The notes under the pieces: model-generated | The model's input: only the letters and a program-made list of their open reading frames with translations | What the model was told of the DNA's origin: nothing | Databases searched by the model: none | Shown: positions 33,549-41,472 of the stretch, one piece after another | How positions within the stretch are numbered: position 1 is the first letter of the stretch | Layout of the letters: the number at the start of each line of letters is the position of its first letter | Source: JBKHJZ01 sp046537875 | GTDB taxonomy: Bacteria; Actinomycetota; Acidimicrobiia; Acidimicrobiales; VFJN01 | Direction of reading: 5' to 3' | NCBI GenBank assembly: GCA_046537875.1 | Contig: JBKHJZ010000007.1 | Location: 1 to 46,023, forward strand | DNA length: 46,023 nucleotides | Program-made: the position numbers and the translations under genes

Positions 33549-34842
33549 GCCGGGTACGCAGGCCGGCAGGGCCACCGACGCCGAGGCCTCCGATGCCCCG
33601 CTCGGGCCGACCACCGTGTCGCTCCAGGTGCCCGGGGGTGGGACGGCCACGGTCGGCCGCGGCGAACCCGGCCGGGGGGAGCCGGACGCCCTGCCGCCCA
33701 TCGACGTCGACCGGATGCTCGACCTGCTGCTCCGCCTGCTGCGCACGCCGAGCCCGGCCGGCCGCACCGACGCGGTGATCCAGCTGCTGGGCGACGAGCT
33801 GTCGACCATGCCGCTCGAGCTCACCGTCACCCGGCGTGGCTCGCTGCTCGCGCGCCTGCGCGGCGCCTCGGAGGGCGCCCGCGCGGTGGTGGCGCACGCC
33901 GACACCATCGGGTGCATGGTGCGCGCGCTCAAGGACAACGGCCGCGTGTCGGTCGTCCCGATCGGCACCCACAGCGCCCGCCTCGCCGAGGGCTCCCGGG
34001 TCATGGTGCTGACCGATGATCTCGACCGCTCCTACACGGGGACCATCCTCCCGCTCCTGGCGAGCGGGCACGCGTTCGGCGACGAGGTCGACAGGCAGCC
34101 GGTGGGGTGGGACCACGTGGAGGTGCGGATCGACGAGCTGTGCCATTCGGCCGACGACCTGCGGGCGCTCGGCATCCGGGTGGGTGACTTCGTCGTGCTC
34201 GACTCGATGCCGGTCGTGACCGACAGCGGGTTCGTGGTGGCGCGCCACCTCGACGGCAAGGCCGGCGTGGCCGCGGCGGTGGCGGCCCTGCACGCGCTCA
34301 CCTCGGCCGGGGCCCCGCTGCCGCACGAGGTGGACCTGCTGGTCACCATCTCGGAGGAGGTCGGGCAGGGGGCGAGCCACGGCCTGACCGAGTCGGTGGC
34401 CGAGATGATCTCGGTGGACAACGCGGTGTGCGCGCCGGGCAACCAGTCGATCGAGGACGGGGTGACGATCCCGATGGCGGACGCCACCGGCCCGTTCGAC
34501 TACCACCTGACGCGCCATCTCTGCTCGCTCTGCGAGCTGCACGGCATCCCCTTCGCCCGCGACGTCTTCCGCTTCTATCGCTCCGACGTCGCGGCGGCGC
34601 TGGAGGCGGGTGCGGAGACCCGCGCCGCGCTGGTGTCGTTCGGTCTCGACGCCAGCCACGGGGCCGAGCGCACCCACATCCGCTCGCTGGAGGCGGTGGC
34701 CCGGCTGCTGAGCGCACACCTGCTCTCGCCGTTGACCTTCGCCCGCTGGGACCGGGCCCGGCTGGGCGCGCTGCGGGACTTCCCCAGCGACCTGCAGCCG
34801 GCGCCGACCGAACGCTTCGGCGAGCTGCCCGACGAGGAGTAG
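33541..34842 (+). CDS. M42-family peptidase of the NAGGN operon
   Basis: The 433-residue protein resembles M42 aminopeptidases, with metal-ligand regions AHADTIG, HLDGKAGV, ISEEVGQG, a later SVDNAV and the final GLDASHGAERTH. An N-terminal Gly/Ala-rich extension of about 50 residues precedes the domain. In NAGGN operons of other bacteria a member of this family is the third conserved gene; its role, perhaps turnover or trimming of the dipeptide, is not firmly established to my knowledge. The ATG at 33541 lies inside the end of the preceding gene. A strong GC-rich stem-loop follows at 34853-34882. Confidence 0.83.
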   Translation: MGEPGTQAGRATDAEASDAPLGPTTVSLQVPGGGTATVGRGEPGRGEPDALPPIDVDRMLDLLLRLLRTPSPAGRTDAVIQLLGDELSTMPLELTVTRRGSLLARLRGASEGARAVVAHADTIGCMVRALKDNGRVSVVPIGTHSARLAEGSRVMVLTDDLDRSYTGTILPLLASGHAFGDEVDRQPVGWDHVEVRIDELCHSADDLRALGIRVGDFVVLDSMPVVTDSGFVVARHLDGKAGVAAAVAALHALTSAGAPLPHEVDLLVTISEEVGQGASHGLTESVAEMISVDNAVCAPGNQSIEDGVTIPMADATGPFDYHLTRHLCSLCELHGIPFARDVFRFYRSDVAAALEAGAETRAALVSFGLDASHGAERTHIRSLEAVARLLSAHLLSPLTFARWDRARLGALRDFPSDLQPAPTERFGELPDEE

Positions 34843-34852
34843 GAAGGAGTCG

Positions 34853-34882
34853 GGCGGCGTGCCGGCGCCCGGCGACGCCGCC
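34853..34882 (+). terminator. GC-rich stem-loop after the NAGGN operon
   Basis: GGCGGCGT plus GCCGG (34853-34865) pairs with CCGGC plus ACGCCGCC (34869-34882), with a single bulged G at 34874 and a 3-nt loop. It is the strongest hairpin seen in the window, 11 bases after the stop, and has no T-tract. Confidence 0.5.
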
Positions 34883-34933
34883 GTCGGGCCACCGCCCGCC
34901 GAGCGCGGCTCGATCGGTGTCACACCTCGTGCG

Positions 34934-34939
34934 TAGGGT
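34934..34939 (+). promoter_or_regulatory. Candidate -10 upstream of the sigma-like gene
   Basis: TAGGGT occurs with the same spacing to an ATG (7 bases) as other leaderless promoters here. If used for the sigma-like gene, the leader would be about 240 bases. Confidence 0.4.
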
Positions 34940-35182
34940 CGGCACCATGCGAACGCACGTACGACATCGCCGGGCAGACGTCCGCCCGCCCGGCGTCCGT
35001 CTGGGGGGTGGTGTCACGGCCTCCGGATACGGGCCGAGCATGCCGAACGCTGGTGGCCCGGGCACCGCGGGGCCGCCGTCCCGGGCACCACGCGAACCAC
35101 ACCCGTGTTCTTTGTCGTACCCGACACGGACGATGTCCCCCGGAGATCGGAGCGCAGGCTCCTCGACGGAAGGACATCACAG

Positions 35183-35854
35183 GTGGAACCGCACCAGCAC
35201 GATGAGCTGCTCGCCATCATGGCCACGCTCGCATCGGGCGATCGGGCCGCCATCGTCACGCTGTACAGCCGCTTCGGCGGCCGCATCGCGGCAGCGGTGT
35301 GGCGCGTGCTCGACGAGCGCGGGGTCCGTCTGGACGATCGCGAGGTCGACGGCATCGTGTTCGACTTCTGCGACGAGATGCTCCGGCTGGCGCCCGCGTG
35401 GTCGCCCGACGGCGGTGCGCTGCCGTGGGTCTGGGCGCGCAAGCGACTGCAGAACATCGTCGACCGGACCGTGGGGCAGAAGGCCGACTCCATCGACGAC
35501 CTGGGGCCGGGCGCGCAGGGTGCGCTGGTCGACGAGGCGCCGCGGGCGTGCACCGACGACCTCCCGCTGGACGAGGTGGCCGAGCACCTTGCGCCCGATC
35601 ACGCCGGGCTGCGGCTCGTGCTCGAGGCGTTCGACTGCGCCGGCATCAGCACCCGCGATCGGGCCGTCCTGCTGCATCACACCGACGAGCGCTGCGCCGG
35701 CAACCCCTCGCCGGCCGTCACGCTCGCCGAGGTGTTCGGCGTGAGCGCGGCCAACATCCGCCAGATCGTCCGGCGGGTGAAGCAGAGGCTGCGGGCGCTG
35801 GCCGCCGCGGACCCACGCTTCGCCCCGTTGCGCGACCTGCCGTTCCTGGCATGA
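35183..35854 (+). CDS. Sigma-70-family-like RNA polymerase sigma factor
   Basis: The 223-residue protein has an N-terminal part with helices resembling sigma region 2 (ASGDRAAIVTLYSRFGGRIAAAVW, then FCDEMLRLAPAW and WVWARKRLQNIVD), an acidic linker and a C-terminal helix-turn-helix like sigma region 4 (VTLAEVFGVSAANIRQIVRRVKQRLRAL). It resembles ECF-type sigma factors but is divergent, and no anti-sigma factor is adjacent. The GTG at 35183 follows GGAAGG by 9 bases. An in-frame GTG at 35105 would add 26 residues. The stop overlaps the ATG of a small HTH gene (ATGA at 35851). Confidence 0.68.
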   Translation: MEPHQHDELLAIMATLASGDRAAIVTLYSRFGGRIAAAVWRVLDERGVRLDDREVDGIVFDFCDEMLRLAPAWSPDGGALPWVWARKRLQNIVDRTVGQKADSIDDLGPGAQGALVDEAPRACTDDLPLDEVAEHLAPDHAGLRLVLEAFDCAGISTRDRAVLLHHTDERCAGNPSPAVTLAEVFGVSAANIRQIVRRVKQRLRALAAADPRFAPLRDLPFLA

Positions 35855-35914
35855 CGATGGTCATGTTCACGGGCAGGATGACGTCCATCAACGGAGACTC
35901 CGATGGTCGTCATC
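35850..35914. repeat. Pair of inverted repeats at the sigma/HTH gene junction
   Basis: CATGAC/GTCATG (35850-35865, 4-base loop) is followed by a 13-base arm pair with one mismatch, 35877-35889 and 35902-35914, with a 12-base loop. Both share GATGGTC/GATGAC-type sequence. They could be an operator or RNA hairpins affecting the downstream gene. Confidence 0.55.
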
Positions 35915-36207
35915 GTGGTCGGCGTGCCTGGCGCCCCGACCACGCTCTCCTCGCCGAGCGGATGGCCGGCCGGGCGGCCCGCGACGGTGCCCGCTGGCCG
36001 CGGGTCGCGGCGGCCGCGTTGGTGATCCGCGGCCTCGCCGGCGACGACGTCGAGGCGTTCGCCGTCCGGCTCGGGCTCACCCACGGCGAGGTGGCCGAGC
36101 TCGAACGGGGCGAGGTCGCACCGCACGACGTACCGGCGCGGCTTCGCTCGATCGAGGGCGTCGTCGACTGGCGGTGGGTCGACGGCGACCCGGGCGCCGG
36201 TCGCTGA
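35851..36207 (+). CDS. Small helix-turn-helix protein coupled to the sigma-like gene
   Basis: The protein is up to 118 residues long. Its C-terminal half (about 45-105) is helical, with a segment AFAVRLGLTHGEVAELERGE that looks like an XRE/Cro-type or sigma-type HTH. The ATG at 35851 overlaps the sigma-like stop, but the first 35 residues coincide with inverted repeats and are poorly protein-like, so a start at ATG 35962 (81 residues) is possible. It probably modifies or accompanies the sigma-like factor, by position only. It converges with the oxidoreductase gene 53 bases downstream. Confidence 0.55.
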   Translation: MTMVMFTGRMTSINGDSDGRHRGRRAWRPDHALLAERMAGRAARDGARWPRVAAAALVIRGLAGDDVEAFAVRLGLTHGEVAELERGEVAPHDVPARLRSIEGVVDWRWVDGDPGAGR

Positions 36208-36260
36208 CACCAGCGGTTCGGGGGGCAGGCTGGGGGCGTACCGCGGTCGCGCGCGTGCTC

Positions 36261-37292
36261 TCAGCGCGTGTGCCAGAGCTCGTCGGGTGTTCGATCCCGC
36301 GGCCCGGCGAACGGCACCGGCTCCGGGCGGCCCGTCGCCGCCGAGGCGTACGCCGCGCACACGATGTCGAGCACCGTGCGGCCGAGCTCGAGGCCGGCGG
36401 TCGGCCGGCGCCGGGCGGCGATGTCGGCGGCGACCGTGGCGAGCTGCCCGACGTAGCCGAGGTGATGGAGCTGCTCCGACGGCAGGCCGTCCGGCGCCTC
36501 GGGGATCCGCAGCGGCACGCCGTTCAGCTCGGCCGTCGGCCGGGGCAGCAGCTCGAGGCGGACGGCGCCCTCGGGGGTGGCGGCCTGGGCGTCCCACGCG
36601 GGCTTGGGCGCACGCCACGAGACGTGCACGCTGGCTCGGAGCCCGGTGTCGAGCTCGAGCGTCACCGTGGCGTCGTCGTCGACCTCGATGCCGTCACCGC
36701 GGGCGACCTGCGCCTCGACCCGGGCGACGTTCGCCGGTGCCGCCAGCAGCAGGGCGGCGGCGATGGCGTGGACGCCGAGATCGAGCAGGACGCCACCGCC
36801 CCACACGGGGTCGGACAGGTCGCGCCAGTCGGGGCGACCTTGCACGAAGCGGACCTCCAGGTAGGTCGGCTCGCCGAGCTGCCGGCACGCAGCCACCGCC
36901 CGGGCCAGCGCCGGTGCGTAGAGCAGCTGCTCGCCGTACGCCGCCCCGCCCCGCCCGCCGGCCTCGGCGGCGGCCGCCGCCTCGATCAACGCATCGGCGT
37001 CGGCGAGGGTGGCGGCGAGCGGCGCCTCGACGAGCGCCCTCGCGCCGCCGTCCAGGGCCCGCCGGGCCTCCCGCAGGTGCAGCGCCGGTGGCGTCGCCAC
37101 CACGACGAGCTCCGCGTCCCCGGGGAGATCCTCGTAGCGGCACGGCGCCGCGCCCGTCTGGCGGGCCCGGTCACGCGCGTGGCGGGCATCTCGCGAGGCC
37201 ACGCGGACGACGCGGAGGTCTGGCACGCCGGTGGCGGCGAGGCCGTGGATGGCCGTGATCCACCCCGCACCCGCGAAGGCGACGGTGATCAC
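36261..37292 (-). CDS. Gfo/Idh/MocA-family oxidoreductase
   Basis: The 343-residue protein has an N-terminal Rossmann fold starting VITVAFAGAGWITAIHG, with the nucleotide loop GAGWI, then VVATPPALHLREARRAL and VEAPLA (in place of the usual EKP), and a C-terminal Gfo/Idh/MocA domain with DLGVHAIAAAL. Members oxidise or reduce sugars and related alcohols with NAD(P). The usual catalytic Lys of EKP is Glu-Ala-Pro here, which may alter activity. The GTG at 37292 is preferred because TAGGGT, a -10-like element on this strand, covers 37331-37336. This would exclude the further in-frame GTG at 37331. Confidence 0.75.
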   Translation of the reverse strand: MITVAFAGAGWITAIHGLAATGVPDLRVVRVASRDARHARDRARQTGAAPCRYEDLPGDAELVVVATPPALHLREARRALDGGARALVEAPLAATLADADALIEAAAAAEAGGRGGAAYGEQLLYAPALARAVAACRQLGEPTYLEVRFVQGRPDWRDLSDPVWGGGVLLDLGVHAIAAALLLAAPANVARVEAQVARGDGIEVDDDATVTLELDTGLRASVHVSWRAPKPAWDAQAATPEGAVRLELLPRPTAELNGVPLRIPEAPDGLPSEQLHHLGYVGQLATVAADIAARRRPTAGLELGRTVLDIVCAAYASAATGRPEPVPFAGPRDRTPDELWHTR

Positions 37293-37330
37293 CGTCGCGT
37301 GCGGGTGCGGTCGTGCGCCATGGCCGGTCA

Positions 37331-37336
37331 CCCTAC
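37331..37336 (-). promoter_or_regulatory. -10-like element for the oxidoreductase gene
   Basis: TAGGGT on the minus strand lies about 38 bases before the GTG at 37292. It is the same hexamer as at 34934 and 39561. Confidence 0.4.
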
Positions 37337-37377
37337 CGACGGTGCGGACGCGGCACCGGCGCCTGCGCTCCGCTGAC

Positions 37378-37383
37378 TATCGT
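37378..37383 (+). promoter_or_regulatory. -10-like element for the penicillin-binding protein gene
   Basis: TATCGT fits TANNNT and lies 40 bases before the GTG at 37424, facing away from the oxidoreductase promoter. Confidence 0.4.
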
Positions 37384-37423
37384 CGAACGGAGCCGCCGAG
37401 CGTCGGGCGGCCGACCCCTCACC

Positions 37424-39529
37424 GTGCACCTCCTCGCCAAGCTCGCCGCCGTCGTCGCTGCCTCCGGCCTGGTGACGTCCCTCACCGTCACCGCCCTGGC
37501 TGTGCCGGGCTCGTGGCTGGGCGACCTCGGCTCGGGGGAGCCCGCCGAGATCGAGCTCGGGCCGCTCGCGCAACGGTCCTATGTCTACGCATCGGACGGT
37601 TCGGTGCTCGCCAGCCTCCGCGACGAGGAGAACCGCCAGCCGGTGCCGCTCGACGAGGTGCCGCCGCACGTGGTGGCGGCGATCCTGGCGGTGGAGGACG
37701 CCGGGTTCTGGGTGCACGAGGGCTACGACGTGCGGGGCATGCTCCGCGCGCTCCGGGCCAACGTCGACGCCGGCAACATCTCGCAGGGCGGCTCCACCGT
37801 CACCCAGCAGCTCGTGAAGCTCGACCTGCTCGGGTCCCAGCAGACGCTCGACCGCAAGGTGCAGGAGATCGTGCTCGCCGCCCGCCTCGAGCGGCAGATG
37901 TCGAAGGAGGAGATCCTCACCCGCTACCTCAACAGCGTCTACTTCGGCAACCACGCGTACGGCGTGCAGGCCGCGGCCGAGACGTACTTCGGCGTGGGGG
38001 TCGGCGAGCTCGACCCGGGCCAGGCAGCGCTGCTGGCGGGGATGATCCGGAACCCGGTGGCCAACGATCCCGTGGAGCATCCCGAGCGGGCCGGGCGGCG
38101 GCGGGCCGCGGCGCTCGAGCGGATGGTCGACGAGGGGATCATCACTGAGGCCGAGCAGATCTGGTGGACCAACGCCCCACTGCCCACGGAGCTCCACGAG
38201 GTCGTCCCGGAGCCCGACGACCACTTCGTCGAGGAGGTCAAGCAGCAGCTGCTGCGCGACGAGCGGCTCGGCAAGACCTACGAGGAGCGCTTCGAGGCGG
38301 TGTTCCGGGGAGGCCTCAAGGTCCACACCACGCTCGACCCACGGGCACAGGTGCTGGCGATCGCGGCGCGGGCGAGGAACCTGCCGCTGGTCGGCGGCAC
38401 GTTCCCACAGGGCACCGATCCCGAGACCGGTGAGGAACGCTACGGGTCGGCGGCGGTCGTCTCCCTCCAGCCGTCGACCGGTGCCGTCCGGGCGATGGTG
38501 GGAGGACCCACGTTCGAGGACGAGCAGTTCAACGTGGTGACCGCGAAGCCGGGCCGGAACCCCGGTTCGGCGTTCAAGGTGTTCGTCCTCACCGAGCTGA
38601 TGGAGCAGGGGAAGTCGCCGAACGACCGGATCAGCGGCGTGGGCCCGTGCAGGTTCGCCAACCCCGACGGCGAGCCGAACCCCTACGAGGTGCAGAACTT
38701 CGAGAACTCCTCGGGGAGCGTCGACACGATCGTGGGCCAGACGCTGCGTTCGTCGAACTGCGCCTACGTGCGGCTCGGGGTCATCGCCGGGCACGACCAG
38801 GTCATCGACATGGCACACCGCCTGGGCATCGGCTCGGACCTTCCGTCGGAGCTGTCGTTGCCGCTCGGCACGGGGGCCGTCACGCCGCTGGAGATGGCCT
38901 CCGCCTACGCCACGCTGGCCAACGACGGCGTGCGCAACGCGCCGTACTACATCGAGCGGGTCGAGGACCGGCACGGCCGGACGATCTTCGAGCACGAGCC
39001 GGCATCGAAGCGGGTGGTCGAGCCGCGGGTCGCGCGCCTGGTCACCGACATCCTCATCAAGAACATCCAGAGCGGCACGGGACGGGCCGCGGCCATTCGC
39101 ACCGGCCATGTCGCCGCGGGGAAGACCGGGACTCACCAGGCATCCCGGGACGGGTGGTTCGTCGGCTACTCGCGACATCTCGCCACCGCCGTGTGGGTCG
39201 GGGGTCTCGAGAAGCAGTTCCCGATCGTCCTGGACGGCCGGCGGCTCACCGGCGGCAGCTTCCCGGCGCAGATCTGGGGCGACTACATGACCGGATGGCA
39301 CGAGGGCAAGCCCGCAGAGGGCTTCCCCGCGCCCGGTCCGGCGCCCCCGGGCACCGAGCTGAAGGTGTCGCGTGACATCGATCTGTCGCGGCCACCGGAT
39401 CGCCCGCCCGTCTTCCCGCCGTTCTTTCCGCAGCAACCGCAGCAGCCTCAGCCCCAGCAGCCGAGCCAGCAGCAGCCCCAGCCCCAGCAGCCACAGCCGG
39501 GGCAGGGGGGCGGAGGCGGCGACGGATGA
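37424..39529 (+). CDS. Class A penicillin-binding protein (transglycosylase/transpeptidase)
   Basis: The 701-residue protein has a short cytoplasmic start, one membrane anchor (about 5-28), a GT51 glycosyltransferase domain (about 70-240, with Glu91 in AVEDAGFW and QGGSTVTQQLVK) and a transpeptidase domain. The transpeptidase shows SxxK as SAFK (Ser382, Lys385), SxN as SSN (Ser443-Asn445) and KTG at 567-569. It polymerises and cross-links peptidoglycan outside the membrane. The C-terminus is a low-complexity Pro/Gln tail (about 665-695) ending in glycines, probably disordered and wall-facing. The GTG at 37424 starts the membrane anchor; upstream in-frame sequence runs into the promoter. Confidence 0.9.
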   Translation: MHLLAKLAAVVAASGLVTSLTVTALAVPGSWLGDLGSGEPAEIELGPLAQRSYVYASDGSVLASLRDEENRQPVPLDEVPPHVVAAILAVEDAGFWVHEGYDVRGMLRALRANVDAGNISQGGSTVTQQLVKLDLLGSQQTLDRKVQEIVLAARLERQMSKEEILTRYLNSVYFGNHAYGVQAAAETYFGVGVGELDPGQAALLAGMIRNPVANDPVEHPERAGRRRAAALERMVDEGIITEAEQIWWTNAPLPTELHEVVPEPDDHFVEEVKQQLLRDERLGKTYEERFEAVFRGGLKVHTTLDPRAQVLAIAARARNLPLVGGTFPQGTDPETGEERYGSAAVVSLQPSTGAVRAMVGGPTFEDEQFNVVTAKPGRNPGSAFKVFVLTELMEQGKSPNDRISGVGPCRFANPDGEPNPYEVQNFENSSGSVDTIVGQTLRSSNCAYVRLGVIAGHDQVIDMAHRLGIGSDLPSELSLPLGTGAVTPLEMASAYATLANDGVRNAPYYIERVEDRHGRTIFEHEPASKRVVEPRVARLVTDILIKNIQSGTGRAAAIRTGHVAAGKTGTHQASRDGWFVGYSRHLATAVWVGGLEKQFPIVLDGRRLTGGSFPAQIWGDYMTGWHEGKPAEGFPAPGPAPPGTELKVSRDIDLSRPPDRPPVFPPFFPQQPQQPQPQQPSQQQPQPQQPQPGQGGGGGDG

Positions 39530-39560
39530 CGGCCGTGATGGCGCGGCGGCGTTGTCCGGG

Positions 39561-39566
39561 TAGGGT
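39561..39566 (+). promoter_or_regulatory. -10 element of a leaderless promoter (zinc-ribbon gene)
   Basis: TAGGGT ends 9 bases before the ATG at 39576, and no ribosome site is present. Confidence 0.55.
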
Positions 39567-39575
39567 CGCTGGCTG

Positions 39576-40292
39576 ATGAGCCGCTGGGAGTCGCTGCTCG
39601 CCGTCCAGCAACACGACACACAGACAGACCAGCTGCGACACCGCGCCGCCACCCTGCCCGTCCGGAACGAGATCGCGCGGCTCGACCGTGAGATCGAGGC
39701 GGTCGATCGCCGCCTCGCCGAGATCGACGCCCGCAAGGGTGACCTGTCACGCAGCCAGCAGCGGCTCGAGGACGAGGTGGCGTCGCTGACCGAGCGGGCC
39801 AACCAGGCCGAGAAGCAGCTCTACTCCGGGTCGGTGACGAACCCGCGTGAGCTCCAGGCCCTCCAGGACGACGTGGCGTCCATCCGCCGCCGCATCAGCC
39901 ACCTCGAGGACGACGAGCTCGAGATCATGGAGCTGACCGAACCGGTCGATGCCGACCGGGCCGAGCTGGCGGGTCGCCGCGACGAGCTCGAGGCCGAGGC
40001 CTCCCGCCGGCGCACGGAGCTGGCGGAGGCCGAGGCGGAGATCGAGGCCGAGCTCGCGCGGGTCGAGCGTGAGCGGGCCGAGGCGGCCGCTCAGGTGCCG
40101 GAGGATCTCTGGCCGGAGTACGACCGGCTCCGCAAGAGCCTCGGTGGCGTGGCCATCGCCCGCCTGGTCGGATCCACCTGCCAGGGCTGCCACCTCGCGC
40201 TGTCGGCCGTGGAGATCGACCGCATCCGCAAGCTGCCGCTCGACGAGCCAGTGCACTGCGAGGAGTGCGGCCGGCTCCTCGTGCGCGACTGA
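39576..40292 (+). CDS. Coiled-coil protein with C4 zinc ribbon
   Basis: The 238-residue protein is a long antiparallel coiled coil (about 10-185) followed by a C4-type zinc ribbon, with CQGC and CEEC pairs near residues 205 and 228. This is the plan of the widespread bacterial family with a C-terminal zf-RING_7-like domain. The family is implicated in nucleic-acid or ribosome-related roles in some bacteria, but the function here is not known. The ATG at 39576 directly follows a -10 element, so the mRNA is probably leaderless. The next gene starts 13 bases after the stop and is likely co-transcribed. Confidence 0.85.
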   Translation: MSRWESLLAVQQHDTQTDQLRHRAATLPVRNEIARLDREIEAVDRRLAEIDARKGDLSRSQQRLEDEVASLTERANQAEKQLYSGSVTNPRELQALQDDVASIRRRISHLEDDELEIMELTEPVDADRAELAGRRDELEAEASRRRTELAEAEAEIEAELARVERERAEAAAQVPEDLWPEYDRLRKSLGGVAIARLVGSTCQGCHLALSAVEIDRIRKLPLDEPVHCEECGRLLVRD

Positions 40293-40304
40293 ACGGGCGG
40301 CGCC

Positions 40305-40790
40305 GTGCTGCTCTGGTTCGCAGGTGGTGCGGTGGTCATCGTGTGGCTCGTGTTCCGCAGCCCGGCGATCGACCTCCGCCTCGTCGTGCTGGGCGCCCTG
40401 CTCCCGCTGGTGGAGCTGCCGTTCGGCTCGCCCCGCGTGCTGCACAGCGTGGCGGGGAGCGCGGCGCTGCTGGCCCTCGCGATGGTGGCCAGCCCCCGGC
40501 GGCGCCTCGTGCAGCGCCGCCTGGTGGCCGTGCCCATCGGCACCTTCCTCCACCTGCTGCTCGACGGGATCTGGACGAACACCGAGGCCTTCTGGTGGCC
40601 GGCCAGCGGGCTCGCGTTCAGCGATGCGCGCCTCCCCGAGCTGGCGCGTGGCGGTGTCAACGTGGTGCTCGAGCTCGCGGGTGCCGCAGCGCTGTGGTGG
40701 TGCTGGCAACGGTTCCGGCTGGGCGAACCGGCCCGCCGGGCGCGGTTCCTGCGCACCGGGCGGGTCGATCGCGACCTGGTGTCGCCGTGA
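40305..40790 (+). CDS. Four-helix membrane protein, unknown function
   Basis: The 161-residue protein has about four hydrophobic helices (roughly 3-18, 24-41, 45-62 and 118-136). HSVAGS and the segment HLLLDGIWTNTEAFWWP contain His, Asp and Trp residues in an arrangement reminiscent of the membrane-bound DUF457/YdjM-like metal hydrolases, but the match is weak. The GTG at 40305 lies 13 bases after the zinc-ribbon gene. The product is probably in the cytoplasmic membrane. It is co-oriented with, and 37 bases before, the histidine phosphatase gene. Confidence 0.6.
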   Translation: MLLWFAGGAVVIVWLVFRSPAIDLRLVVLGALLPLVELPFGSPRVLHSVAGSAALLALAMVASPRRRLVQRRLVAVPIGTFLHLLLDGIWTNTEAFWWPASGLAFSDARLPELARGGVNVVLELAGAAALWWCWQRFRLGEPARRARFLRTGRVDRDLVSP

Positions 40791-40827
40791 GGCGCGGCGG
40801 CCCCTGGGCACCCGGGGGTGCGGGGCG

Positions 40828-41439
40828 GTGATCGTGCTCGTGCGGCACGGCCGGACCGATGCCAACGCCCGGGGCCTGCTGCTCGGCCGCGCGGACCCGC
40901 CGCTCGACGACGAGGGCCGCCGGCAGGCGGCGCTGCTGGCTCGCGGCCTGGGCGAGCTCGACCTCGTCCGGGTGGTGAGCAGCCCCCTCACCCGCTGCCG
41001 GCAGACCGCCGACACGATGGTGGCGATGCTGGCCGGTGATGCGGGCGGGCGTGCGCCGGTGGAGGTGGAGATCGACGAGCGGTGGATCGAGCTCGACTAC
41101 GGGGAGCTCGACGGCCTGCCGGCATCCGGGATCGCGGCGGCTACGCGCACCGCGTGGCGGGAGGACATCGGCTGGGCGCCGGAGGGCGGTGAGTCGCTGG
41201 CCGGATTGGGCGAGCGGGTCCGCGCCGCCTGCCACGACCTCGTCGCCGACGCACAGGAGCGCGATGTCGTGGTCGTGAGCCACGTCTCGCCCATCAAGGC
41301 GGCGGTCGCCTGGGCGCTGGGGGTGAGCGACACCATCGCCTGGCGGATGTGGGTCGCACCGGGGTCCATCTCGCGCATCGGCTGCGGGGGCCCGGCCCCG
41401 ACGCTCCGCTCGTTCAACGAGGTCGCGCATCTGGGCTGA
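40828..41439 (+). CDS. Histidine phosphatase-family protein
   Basis: The 203-residue protein begins VIVLVRHGRTD, with the phospho-accepting His7 in the RHG motif, and has SSPLTRCRQTA, an ELDYGELDG acid region and the second histidine in VVVSHVSPI. It is a phosphoglycerate-mutase-like phosphatase. Family members dephosphorylate sugar phosphates, nucleotides or cofactor precursors, and the substrate here is unknown. The GTG at 40828 directly precedes the first strand; GGGG lies a few bases upstream. Confidence 0.83.
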   Translation: MIVLVRHGRTDANARGLLLGRADPPLDDEGRRQAALLARGLGELDLVRVVSSPLTRCRQTADTMVAMLAGDAGGRAPVEVEIDERWIELDYGELDGLPASGIAAATRTAWREDIGWAPEGGESLAGLGERVRAACHDLVADAQERDVVVVSHVSPIKAAVAWALGVSDTIAWRMWVAPGSISRIGCGGPAPTLRSFNEVAHLG

Positions 41440-41472
41440 CCGGAACGTGAGCCGGCCTGGTTGGATGTGGGG

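Larger units (their letters stand above)
34843..35182 (+). other. Intergenic region before the sigma-like gene
   Basis: This 340-base stretch holds the stem-loop at 34853-34882 and a TAGGGT -10-like element at 34934-34939, followed 7 bases later by an ATG at 34947. The frame from that ATG is open for a long way but looks like a high-GC shadow frame, so I do not call a gene. It may be the leader of the sigma-like gene. Confidence 0.45.

Noticed and set aside
34947..35182. A leaderless gene starting at ATG 34947
   Set aside because: The frame continues through the sigma-like gene in another register with shadow-type composition. The promoter-like element is kept but the gene is not.
39420..39520. 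CAG-rich repeat at the end of the penicillin-binding protein as a separate repeat element
   Set aside because: It is in frame and encodes a Pro/Gln tail common in wall-facing proteins, so it is treated as part of the gene.
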